The notes under the pieces were generated by a model that saw only the letters and a list, made by a program, of their open reading frames with translations, was not told the DNA's origin and did no database searches. A stretch of DNA of 22,319 nt from Candidatus Woesearchaeota archaeon (GTDB lineage Archaea > Nanobdellota > Nanobdellia > Woesearchaeales > GW2011-AR4), in NCBI GenBank assembly GCA_016211245.1, contig JACQSQ010000005.1:1-22319 (forward strand), given 5' to 3'. Position 1 is the stretch's first letter; every line of letters begins with the position of its first letter. This document shows, in pieces, positions 6,673 through 13,847 of the stretch. The position numbers and the translations under genes are program-made.

Positions 6673-6936
6673 ATGGCTGAAAACAATATGAATATTTTTG
6701 ATATTGTGCTCTTGATTGTAGGGGTAGCAGCGGCTTTTCTTGGATTCCAGCTAATCAACCAGGCATACAAGGCGGAAAGCGGGCAAATAAGCTGGCTGAT
6801 GATAATAGCAATTTTCAGCTGGCTATCTCTGCTGGTTATGTTCATACTGCTTAGCGTCATGGTTGATGTTTCCAAAAAAGAGCTAAACGAGCTAAAGATG
6901 ATGGTTTATATGCTGTCCAACAGCAAGAAGAAATAG
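6673..6936 (+). CDS. Small two-helix membrane protein
   Basis: This encodes 87 residues with two hydrophobic helices (about 8-29 and 40-63), followed by a charged helix ending in SNSKKK. GAGGG lies 7 bases before the ATG, and a TATA-like AGTTTAAATAATA is at about 6625-6637, so it has its own promoter despite following the anchored surface protein closely. The same-direction neighbour may be its partner. No family is recognised. Confidence 0.75.
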   Translation: MAENNMNIFDIVLLIVGVAAAFLGFQLINQAYKAESGQISWLMIIAIFSWLSLLVMFILLSVMVDVSKKELNELKMMVYMLSNSKKK

Positions 6937-6946
6937 TTATTGATTG

Positions 6947-7657
6947 TTATTTTGCCTTGATTTCAATCAATTCTGCTTTTGCAATTAATTCCATCTTTTC
7001 TATATCGCTTAAATCAACCAACGGCTTTGGAAATTTATCGTAGTCATCCAATATCCTGCTGCAGGCTGTGTTGACCCAGCACTCTACAAATGGGAAATTT
7101 TCTATCTGGTTAAAATCCAGCGTGTCAAAAACAAAAATATAGCAATTCTTGCCATTCAGCTTATTTTTCCATTCAATTGCTTTCTTGAAATTGTTCTGGC
7201 CTGGCTTCATTGAAACCAAAAAGCCTATCTCCTTGGCTTCCAAAAATCTCAGGTAAGCGCCTTTTCTTTTCGCATTATACCTTTCAACCTGCTTCCTGTC
7301 AATCTTCGACATGACAGCATGCAAAGGGTCATAACAGAAGACTTCCTTGTCAATATGTATCGCAATTCCAAGAGGATGGAACACACCGGTTCCAATGTAC
7401 AAAAATGCATCTACAATGTCTTTTATCTTTTCTGCACCTCCATGATCACAGCCAAGAAGCTGCCCTTCATATTTCTGCTGCATCTTGTCAACAAAAATCT
7501 CTTTGCCTTTGCTGTTTAGGAGTTGTTTTATCTCATCAATATAATCAAGGAATTGCACTGTTGTAGTCAATCCAATCCTTTTCGGCAGAATATTTGCATC
7601 CAGGTTTGACAAGTCAATTTGCCCTTTGTATCTCCCCTCGACCATTATGATTTTCAT
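6947..7657 (-). CDS. dph2: Dph2-family protein lacking the N-terminal domain
   Basis: Archaeal Dph2 is a homodimeric radical-SAM-like enzyme that moves the 3-amino-3-carboxypropyl group of SAM onto a histidine of elongation factor 2, the first step to diphthamide. Normal proteins have about 340 residues in three domains, each giving one Cys to a 4Fe-4S cluster. This 236-residue protein starts at the domain 1/2 border (IIMVEGRYKGQIDLS, then LPKRIGLTTTVQFLD). It keeps the second cluster Cys (GQLLGCDHG, Cys70) and the third (NTACSR, Cys199, with an extra Cys193). YIGTGVFHPLGIAI and SMKPGQNNFKKA are family hallmarks. The first Cys and its domain are absent. A TATA box about 25-30 bases upstream (CTTTATATATCG) supports a leaderless start here, so the short form is not a start error. 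Confidence 0.85.
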   Translation of the reverse strand: MKIIMVEGRYKGQIDLSNLDANILPKRIGLTTTVQFLDYIDEIKQLLNSKGKEIFVDKMQQKYEGQLLGCDHGGAEKIKDIVDAFLYIGTGVFHPLGIAIHIDKEVFCYDPLHAVMSKIDRKQVERYNAKRKGAYLRFLEAKEIGFLVSMKPGQNNFKKAIEWKNKLNGKNCYIFVFDTLDFNQIENFPFVECWVNTACSRILDDYDKFPKPLVDLSDIEKMELIAKAELIEIKAK

Positions 7658-7796
7658 AATAAAATGGTAAATTTAACGATATATAAAGGTTTTTGAAAAG
7701 GAAATGAATAGTTTTCCAATCTATAAACGAAAAAATATGAACAGAATTATGTAACCTGCGCCAATTGCTAAGAATAAAATGATACAATCAAGATCC

Positions 7797-7815
7797 GTGG
7801 GATTGAAAATCCCAC
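7797..7815 (-). other. Perfect hairpin in a tRNA-like remnant
   Basis: GTGGGATT-GAA-AATCCCAC forms an 8-bp hairpin. It can also be read as a tRNA anticodon arm (TGGGA stem, 7-base loop). On the minus strand the flanking bases up to about 7843 resemble a tRNA D arm (TGGTAGCTCGGTTAAC), but no acceptor or T arm closes around it. It is possibly a tRNA pseudogene or an unlabelled structured RNA upstream of the permease gene. The remaining 7658-7899 gap holds the minus-strand TATA box near 7680 and little else. Confidence 0.35.
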
Positions 7816-7899
7816 TTGCACAGCGTGTTAACCGAGCTACCAGTTAAAACCAATAAATTAAAATACAAAGATTCAATTAAATAATAAAGAAGAGGAAAT

Positions 7900-9822
7900 A
7901 TGGCTGAATTAAAAAGAGTTCTGGGGTTTTGGACTATTTTGTCGCTGTCTATCGGCTCGATTATGGGCACGGGCTTGTTCTTTGGCACTTCGACAGGCTC
8001 GGCTTATTCCGGAAATGCGTCCATACTTGCCTGGATTGTTTTAAGCATTATCGCAGTATACATAAGCCTGTATTTTGCGGAGCTTGTTTCAATGTACCCC
8101 AAAGCCGGCGGCGTTTATGAGTTCAGCAAGCATGCATACGGCAGATTTTTCTCTTTCATGATGGGATGGACTGCGTGGCTAGTCGGCAACCTCACAACAG
8201 CACTGCTTGTTGTTGCGGCTATTGACTACTTGATACCTGATCCTTCTCGGCTGTTGCTGAAAATTGGTGTAAGCATATTCTTCATTGTGCTGCTGAATTT
8301 GATTGCTTATGCCGGCATTGGGGCCAGCGCATTTGTTCTGATAATTTTTGCTTTCGTGTCTGTCGGTGTTTTGATGTCAATTATTCTGCCAGGCATATTC
8401 AAGCTTGATTTTGGCAATTATTCCCCGTTTTTTGCATTTGGTTATACCTCTCTATTTGTCACGATATTCTTTATAGCCGAGAGTTTTTTTGGGTGGGAAA
8501 GCGCTACTTATCTCTCAGAAGAAACCCAAGAGCCAGAGAAGATAATACCCAAGGCGATTGTATTTGGCACAATTATTGTAGGAATTCTTGGAATTGGCGT
8601 TACTGTAGTTGCTCTTGGAGTTATACCCTGGAGCATATTGGCATTGTCAAGCGCGCCGCTTTCAATCGTGTCTGACAGTTTATTTGGAAATGTTGGAATT
8701 GGCATCATTAATATCGGAATTTTCATAGCATTGATAGGCTCTGCTGCAGGAGGCATAATAACAATGCCCAGGCTTATACTAGCTTTGGCAAGGGACAAGC
8801 TGTTCATATCCCAGCTTAGCAGTGTGCATGAAAGATTTAATACTCCTTATAAGGCCATAATATTCCAGACCATAGTGTCGCTTATAGTTTTTGGCATGGC
8901 ATTTGGCAGGTACAATGAGCTGCTAAGCCTGTTGCTGCCGCTTGGGTTCATAATGTATTTCTTCATCATACTTGCAGTGCCAATTCTCAGAAAAAAAGAG
9001 CCGGATATAAAAAGGAAGTTTAAAGTGCCGTTTGTTTATTTTGGATCTTTTATTTTGCTTTTGTTTATTTTTGGAATATTTGCCTTGTGGGTATTTCCTG
9101 ATTTTAATGCTATAAACCAAAGCGCGCTCAATACTTTAAAGCTCGGCTTCTCGCTCATTTTTGTCGGCGTACCAATTTATTTATTACTAAATATCTATTA
9201 TAATCCAGATACAATAATTAAAATAAGCGATACACTGGCTTATCTTACGCTGTTAACGGAGAGGTTCATACTCCCAAAATCGATAAGAAGGGAACTGCTT
9301 GCCTTGCTTGGAGACATAAAGGGAAAAAAGGTCCTGGAATTTGGATGCTCTGTAGGCACTTTTACACTTTATCTAGCGCAGGCTGTTGGACCAAAAGGAA
9401 AGGTTTATGCCACAGATTTCTCCAGCAAGGATTTGCTGATAACCAAGAGGCGCCTTAAGGAAAGAGGGCACCTGCATGTTGTAGTAATACAAGACGAGCA
9501 TCAGATAAATAGAGTGCATCCATCAATTCCGCATGTTGATGCTGTTGTAAGCATAGGCATGATGGGCTATCTCCAAGATATAAAAAAAGTTTTGAAGGAA
9601 ATGAGGAGTTTACTGCCTTATGGCGGGAAAATTGTCTTTGTTGACTATGCCGATTTTTTTAAGATAATACCAAATGTTGCATGGCTGTCAAACGATAGGA
9701 CAATAGAGAAGATATTTCGCGAGGCAGGCTTTTCAGTTTTTGTTACAAGGAAAAAAGGGCTATTCTGGAATTATGTCTATGTTTATGGGATAAAGTTCCA
9801 TGAGGATATTCCTTATATTTGA
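7900..9822 (+). CDS. Amino-acid permease (APC family) fused to a SAM methyltransferase
   Basis: This encodes 640 residues. Residues 1 to about 440 form an APC-superfamily transporter. The unwound first helix is SIGSIMGTGLFFG, the signature YPKAGGVYEFSKHAYG follows, and ESFFGWESATYLSEETQEP and PRLILALARDKL loops are typical, with about 12 helices. After a linker (about 440-470) comes a cytoplasmic class I methyltransferase: motif I VLEFGCSVGTF (478-488), the acidic loop VYATDFSS, VDAVVSIGMMGYLQD and LLPYGGKIVFVDY. The frame is continuous without a stop, and AGAGGA precedes the ATG. This suggests uptake of a substrate coupled to its methylation, or sensing by the soluble domain; both are inference. 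The substrate is unknown. Confidence 0.88.
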   Translation: MAELKRVLGFWTILSLSIGSIMGTGLFFGTSTGSAYSGNASILAWIVLSIIAVYISLYFAELVSMYPKAGGVYEFSKHAYGRFFSFMMGWTAWLVGNLTTALLVVAAIDYLIPDPSRLLLKIGVSIFFIVLLNLIAYAGIGASAFVLIIFAFVSVGVLMSIILPGIFKLDFGNYSPFFAFGYTSLFVTIFFIAESFFGWESATYLSEETQEPEKIIPKAIVFGTIIVGILGIGVTVVALGVIPWSILALSSAPLSIVSDSLFGNVGIGIINIGIFIALIGSAAGGIITMPRLILALARDKLFISQLSSVHERFNTPYKAIIFQTIVSLIVFGMAFGRYNELLSLLLPLGFIMYFFIILAVPILRKKEPDIKRKFKVPFVYFGSFILLLFIFGIFALWVFPDFNAINQSALNTLKLGFSLIFVGVPIYLLLNIYYNPDTIIKISDTLAYLTLLTERFILPKSIRRELLALLGDIKGKKVLEFGCSVGTFTLYLAQAVGPKGKVYATDFSSKDLLITKRRLKERGHLHVVVIQDEHQINRVHPSIPHVDAVVSIGMMGYLQDIKKVLKEMRSLLPYGGKIVFVDYADFFKIIPNVAWLSNDRTIEKIFREAGFSVFVTRKKGLFWNYVYVYGIKFHEDIPYI

Positions 9823-9843
9823 GGAATTTACAGATTAAATTGT

Positions 9844-10929
9844 TCAAAAGCACAAGAGCACCGTACAGGCACAATTCTCATCTTTATAATATCGCCCAGG
9901 TCCAGTACAGGGGCTGCCATAGATGTCATAGCATGGTTGACCGGGATACCCGTTGCTGCCCTCGCAAGGATCCGAATCCTCTAAGGCGTTGCCGCAGGCA
10001 TTGTAGCATATCCGGTTTTTCCTACCAGTGCCGCAGGTGGGCGATGAGCAGGCATCCCACTCGCCGCAGGACACAATTACATTAGGGTCACAGCAAGATT
10101 GTGTATTGCAGCTGTTGGTTTCACTGTTTGGACCGGAACACGAGGCACCGCCGCATGATGGAGAAGGATTATTGCATGTTCTTGTTCGCGTCTGTGTGCC
10201 CCCTCCGCATGAGGCTGAACAGGTACTCCATGAACTCCATCCACTCCAGCCGCCATTAATAGGACAGCATTGAGAATTGCAATTGCTGTCAGTTTCAATT
10301 ACAGCTGAACCGCATTGATTAACATTCGTTCTTGTTCTTGTCCCTCCGCCGCAACTGGCAGAGCAAGCGCTCCAAGAGCCATATGACACTATGGCGCCGG
10401 GGTTGCAGGGAGTTGCGCTGGCTTCATTGCTTAACGGGCTTTCCCCGCCTGAATTGACGGCAGAGACTTTGTAATAATATGCTTGGCCGTTGACAAGCCC
10501 TAAATCTGCATAAGAAAGAACATTGCCTATTGTAGTCAATAATGTTTCCGATCCTGATAAAGTACTACGATAAATCCTGTAGTTTGTTATTACTGCACCG
10601 CCGTCAGACGCAGGAGCAGACCATGTTAATGCGATTTGAGAATTGCCTCTAGAAGCTGACAAACCTATTGGAGCAGAAGAAGTACAGCTGCTTATTAACA
10701 CACTTAATGGCGCTTTGTTAAGAAAAATATACCATTCGTTTTGGGTTCTTGTCGGAATAAACAAATTTTTATTTGCATTATTGGTAACTCTTTTACAAGT
10801 GCCCCATTCGTTGATTATGGAATATGAACTTGTTACTATGCCGTAATTTGTCGCAGCATAAGCCAATGCAGTTACAGTAAGAGCAGCTAGCACTAATTTC
10901 AGAGCTGTGCTTTTGTTCAATATTTTCAT
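9844..10929 (-). CDS. Secreted FN3 and thrombospondin type 1 repeat protein (putative adhesin)
   Basis: This encodes 361 residues. A signal peptide or N-terminal anchor (about 1-26, ending LAYAA) is followed by a unique region (27-82) and a fibronectin type III domain (about 86-174; GLSASRGNSQIALTWSAP and YYYKVSAVNSGGES are characteristic). Then come thrombospondin type 1 repeats: about 181-222 (YGSWSACSASCGGGTRTR), 227-280 (WSGWSSWSTCSASCGGG, the best copy) and a diverged third at 286-325. The C-terminus is Cys-rich. Many Cys pairs imply disulfides outside the cell. I start at 10929, just after the stop of the S74 gene, because the signal peptide begins there; an ATG at 10950 overlaps that gene. 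It is the last gene of the pilin-like operon. TSP1 repeats bind glycans or proteins in animals; here an adhesive role is inferred. Confidence 0.85.
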   Translation of the reverse strand: MKILNKSTALKLVLAALTVTALAYAATNYGIVTSSYSIINEWGTCKRVTNNANKNLFIPTRTQNEWYIFLNKAPLSVLISSCTSSAPIGLSASRGNSQIALTWSAPASDGGAVITNYRIYRSTLSGSETLLTTIGNVLSYADLGLVNGQAYYYKVSAVNSGGESPLSNEASATPCNPGAIVSYGSWSACSASCGGGTRTRTNVNQCGSAVIETDSNCNSQCCPINGGWSGWSSWSTCSASCGGGTQTRTRTCNNPSPSCGGASCSGPNSETNSCNTQSCCDPNVIVSCGEWDACSSPTCGTGRKNRICYNACGNALEDSDPCEGSNGYPGQPCYDIYGSPCTGPGRYYKDENCACTVLLCF

Positions 10930-10933
10930 CTTT

Positions 10934-11899
10934 TTATTCTTTGAGCTCATTTATTTCATCCTGCAATTTAGCAATCTGCTGCTCCAATTCTTTTATTTTT
11001 TTGCTTTGGTTGGTATTTTGCTGCCCAAGCTCCTTGACAGCCTCGATTAAAGGGGCTATAAGGCTTCCGTATTTGACAGACTTCATGCCGTTGCTGTTTG
11101 TTGTTACTAATTCCGGCAATACTTTCTCAACATCCTGGGCAACAAGCCCCATGTCATGATTTCCATTTTCTTTCCAGTCAAATGAGACTCCGTGCAAATT
11201 TGAGATTATACCGAGTCCATTTAAGGGATTTATATTTGTTTTTAAGAGTGCGTCAGAGGAATAATAATATGCAGCAGCCTGCACATTTCCATTTACTTCA
11301 AGCTTCTCGGCAGGAGTTACTGTGCCTATCCCAACATTGCCGCTGGCATCTATTGTAAGCCTGCTTAAATCGGCTGTTTTGTCGTAAATTGAAAATTTTC
11401 CAACACCTATCCCGCCTGCAGAGCCGGCAGATACAAGCATGTAATTTCTGCCATTTTGCTCTGCATTATTCAAGCTTATAAGAACTTCACCTGTTTTCTT
11501 TACGCCTGCATCTCCAATAATTTCGAGCTTGTAGTTTGGAGTTGCAATGCCTATCCCGATATTGCCTGCATTGCTGATTGCCAGCTGCGAAGTGACTCCG
11601 GTGCTGTCATAAAAGTTATAGCCGGATGCACCGCCAATAAAAGAGAAAACATTGCTCTGGTGCTTCATGGAAGCGGCCGGAGCTCCATCGTTTGTGCTGC
11701 CAAGAGCGACAACTCCGGCAACTGTAAGCTTGTTTGGGGTACTAGTCATCCCGACACCTATCTTCCCGTTTTCAACAACAACATCCTCTGCATTTGCTAG
11801 AGGGAGCATGAAGACTGCCAGAGCTATCGCTATAAATGATTTTAGTAATGGGAAAAAAGAAGCGACTTTAATTCCATAACCTGCTCTTTCTTTTTTCAT
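10934..11899 (-). CDS. Tail-fibre-like protein with C-terminal S74 auto-processing chaperone
   Basis: This encodes 321 residues. A signal peptide (ending LPLANAED, about residue 38) is followed by fibre repeats with the phrases GNIGIGIATPNYKLEI and GNVGIGTVTPAEKLEV. Next is a peptidase S74 domain, from about Ser215 to the end. Its cleavage site fits SDALLK: Ser215 nucleophile and Lys220 of the Ser-Lys dyad. FDWKENGNHDMGLVAQDVEKVLP and KYGSLIAPLIEAVKEL are family hallmarks. A closing coiled coil (about 288-321) matches the trimeric chaperone of phage endosialidase fibres. Known S74 domains trimerise the fibre and then cut themselves off. The start at 11899 has GAGGTGA upstream; an earlier ATG overlaps the preceding gene. 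Secretion implies assembly on the cell surface and not in a virion. Confidence 0.88.
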   Translation of the reverse strand: MKKERAGYGIKVASFFPLLKSFIAIALAVFMLPLANAEDVVVENGKIGVGMTSTPNKLTVAGVVALGSTNDGAPAASMKHQSNVFSFIGGASGYNFYDSTGVTSQLAISNAGNIGIGIATPNYKLEIIGDAGVKKTGEVLISLNNAEQNGRNYMLVSAGSAGGIGVGKFSIYDKTADLSRLTIDASGNVGIGTVTPAEKLEVNGNVQAAAYYYSSDALLKTNINPLNGLGIISNLHGVSFDWKENGNHDMGLVAQDVEKVLPELVTTNSNGMKSVKYGSLIAPLIEAVKELGQQNTNQSKKIKELEQQIAKLQDEINELKE

Positions 11900-11909
11900 T
11901 TCTTCACCT

Positions 11910-12827
11910 CTATGGATTTTCATTTTGCGTCAAAACCCCTTTCAAGTAAAAATTTCCCTCATCATCAATGTAGGCAATCACTTCACCATCAGAATTTTTG
12001 AGAATCAAATCATTGCTTGTTTCTTTTGGGCTTAAGTCTTGCTGATTCTGCTGCAAGCTTCCGCTTATGAACATGTTGCCGGTCAAAAGATTCACCACGG
12101 CCACATTTTCGCCAACTTTCCCTTTAACCACAAACTCGTCATTTGCCGTTGTCGGCGGATTTGAGTTCTGATTCAATTTTCCCTTCAGAAAGACATTTCC
12201 GCTGTCGTCCAGATACATTACGTTGTTCTGCCCATTTTTTATAAAAAAGCTCGAGGGGGTTTGGCAAACTCCGCAATCAGCAGGGCACAATTGGCAGCTT
12301 TCGCTGCTTTCACACTTTAAATCCCCGCAATCCGTCTCATCCTCATCTTTTTGGTCAGAGCAGCCAGAATCCAAAATGTCTATTTTGCCATCGCCATCGT
12401 TATCTGCCTTGTCATTGCACTCGGGCGGCAGCTTAAACGGGCTTAAGTAAACAATTCCTTTTATCTTTCTTATCTCGTTAAGGCCCCTGCTTAGGTTTCC
12501 CGTGACATTTGACGGCAAAAATCTTACATACTCATTTTCCATGTACTTGACTATCAATTCCCGGTCATCAGTTATATTTATCGAGTAATCTATGCCATTG
12601 ACAGTTTTTGGAATTGAGAAAACTCTTACATACCCATCATTGACAGATTTTGCAGCTTCTATCTCCTTATAGGCAAATTCGGCTATATCTTGTGAAATCT
12701 TCCTATTTCCTTCTTCTTTTGCCTCAAGCACTTTGGAGCTTGTGATGGCAAAAAATCCAAGTATCACCAAAAGCATGAACGAAGCCAAGACGATGAATTC
12801 CGTGGCGGATTGGGATTTCAAAGGCAT
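11910..12827 (-). CDS. Large pilin-like protein with Ca-binding motif and beta repeats
   Basis: This encodes 305 residues. The N-terminus KSQSATEFIVLASFMLLVILGFFAI is a class III (type IV prepilin) signal, with cleavage expected near Ser-Gln. The globular part follows. At about 136-160 a DKADNDGDGKIDILDSGC segment is the Asp-rich Ca-binding motif seen in archaeal and bacterial surface proteins, followed by a Cys-rich knot. The C-terminal 100 residues carry three similar beta units: SGNVFLKGKLNQN, TGNMFISGSLQQN and EGNFYLKGVLTQN. These resemble the shaft repeats of the S74 protein encoded next. The ATG is 2 bases after the preceding stop. It may be the subunit that links pilus to fibre; that is inference. 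Confidence 0.82.
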   Translation of the reverse strand: MPLKSQSATEFIVLASFMLLVILGFFAITSSKVLEAKEEGNRKISQDIAEFAYKEIEAAKSVNDGYVRVFSIPKTVNGIDYSINITDDRELIVKYMENEYVRFLPSNVTGNLSRGLNEIRKIKGIVYLSPFKLPPECNDKADNDGDGKIDILDSGCSDQKDEDETDCGDLKCESSESCQLCPADCGVCQTPSSFFIKNGQNNVMYLDDSGNVFLKGKLNQNSNPPTTANDEFVVKGKVGENVAVVNLLTGNMFISGSLQQNQQDLSPKETSNDLILKNSDGEVIAYIDDEGNFYLKGVLTQNENP

Positions 12828-12828
12828 T

Positions 12829-13329
12829 TTACACTGTCTCCAGCGATACAGAGTTTTTATCTATGGATTCGAGCTTGAGATTCTTGAACCCTTCCTGGCC
12901 AAGCTCCGGAATCCTGCAGACTTTTGCATTGCAATTTGCGCCTAAGGTTGTGATGTTTACTCTTGAAAAAAACACGATTTCTGAAGTTCCAAACGAAGTA
13001 GTTATGTTGAAGACAATCTCCCTGCCGTCTATGACGAGCACGTCAGTTACTCCATCAGGCACATTAAGCTCAAGTATGGTCCTTGAGCCTTCTCCGGAAT
13101 AAAACATGGTTTCTGCAGAATCCACTATGCTTCTACCCAGCTTGGTCACCTGGGCATCAATAAGCTCCTGCCCGGATTCCTTTGAGTATTGAAAAAATAG
13201 GTAGGTTGTTGGTATTATTATGGCAAAAGTTAAAGCTACAATCATTAGGTACTCAAGAGAAGATTGGGCCAGCCGAGAGCTTGCAAATACTTGCAGGCAT
13301 TTGCCTTTAACTTGACGTGATTTTGCCAT
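12829..13329 (-). CDS. Pilin-like protein with class III signal peptide
   Basis: This encodes 166 residues. A 20-residue basic leader ends at LAQSSLEYLMIVALTFAIII, a type IV pilin helix with the conserved Glu five residues after the Gln region. A beta-rich domain follows with two Cys (in ANCNAKVC). It overlaps the end of the previous pilin gene by 23 bases and is followed after 1 base by the next, so the genes are translationally coupled. The unusually long leader suggests either an internal start or processing by a prepilin peptidase after a longer cytoplasmic tail. Confidence 0.82.
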   Translation of the reverse strand: MAKSRQVKGKCLQVFASSRLAQSSLEYLMIVALTFAIIIPTTYLFFQYSKESGQELIDAQVTKLGRSIVDSAETMFYSGEGSRTILELNVPDGVTDVLVIDGREIVFNITTSFGTSEIVFFSRVNITTLGANCNAKVCRIPELGQEGFKNLKLESIDKNSVSLETV

Positions 13330-13780
13330 TTATCTTACCGCTTATAGTGTGGATAGGCTTGCTTGGTGTGTTTACGGCGTAATAACTCATAGATATCCTG
13401 ACTGCAGTCCTTGTATCAGGGATATAGCCGCCCCCAGAGCATGAAGTGAATTTTATGTCTTTTGTGGAATCATGGTCCCAATCAAAGGGCACTGATGGCG
13501 GCGTGCATGAAATAGGACTCGCTATATCGTTGTTTATTCCTATAAAGACAACTTTTATGTCCTCGCCAAGATTGTTCACAAGCTTGATGCCTATTTCAGC
13601 AGGCTTTAACCCAAAATCAAGGCATTTAAATTGATACGGGAAAGAGCATTTTTGAGGAAGATACTTATCAAAGTCAAAAATCCCAAAATAATAAAGGGCG
13701 CCTATGGCAAGGCTTATTATGATGAATGCCCAAGCATAGGTTGTGAGAAATTCTATAGCTGCCTGTGATTTTTGCCGCAT
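13307..13780 (-). CDS. Pilin-like protein, LPxxC family
   Basis: This encodes 157 residues. MRQKSQAAIEFLTTYAWAF begins a class III signal and pilin helix. It ends YYFGIFDFDKYLPQKC, followed by a second Cys ten residues later (YQFKC). It is clearly a paralogue of the 13848-14366 protein (SQAAxEFLTTYxWAF, then LPxxCxF). GAGGT lies just upstream of the ATG, and a TATA box is at 13824-13836. It heads the block of five tightly spaced genes ending with the TSP1 protein. The role is a pilus-like surface filament subunit, by family. Confidence 0.88.
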   Translation of the reverse strand: MRQKSQAAIEFLTTYAWAFIIISLAIGALYYFGIFDFDKYLPQKCSFPYQFKCLDFGLKPAEIGIKLVNNLGEDIKVVFIGINNDIASPISCTPPSVPFDWDHDSTKDIKFTSCSGGGYIPDTRTAVRISMSYYAVNTPSKPIHTISGKINGKITSS

Positions 13781-13823
13781 TTCTACCTCTTTTTACTAAA
13801 AAAACAAATAAAAAATAAAGAAC

Positions 13824-13836
13824 AATATATATAAAA
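13824..13836 (-). promoter_or_regulatory. TATA box heading the five-gene pilin/fibre operon
   Basis: The minus strand reads TTTTATATATATT, about 50 bases before the ATG at 13780, leaving a leader of roughly 24 bases with GAGGT. It lies between the two pilin paralogues, so the first pilin can be transcribed separately from the remaining genes. Confidence 0.6.
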
Positions 13837-13847
13837 TTTGTGGTTGT

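Noticed and set aside
7785..7860. Intact tRNA-Phe(GAA) on the plus strand or tRNA-Glu(TTC) on the minus strand
   Set aside because: The anticodon-arm hairpin is perfect, but no D arm fits on the plus strand, and on the minus strand the D stem mispairs and no acceptor or T stem closes.
10028..10298. Overlapping open frames on both strands across the TSP1 region
   Set aside because: These are shadows caused by the GC-richer, repetitive Cys codons; they lack ribosome sites and family features.
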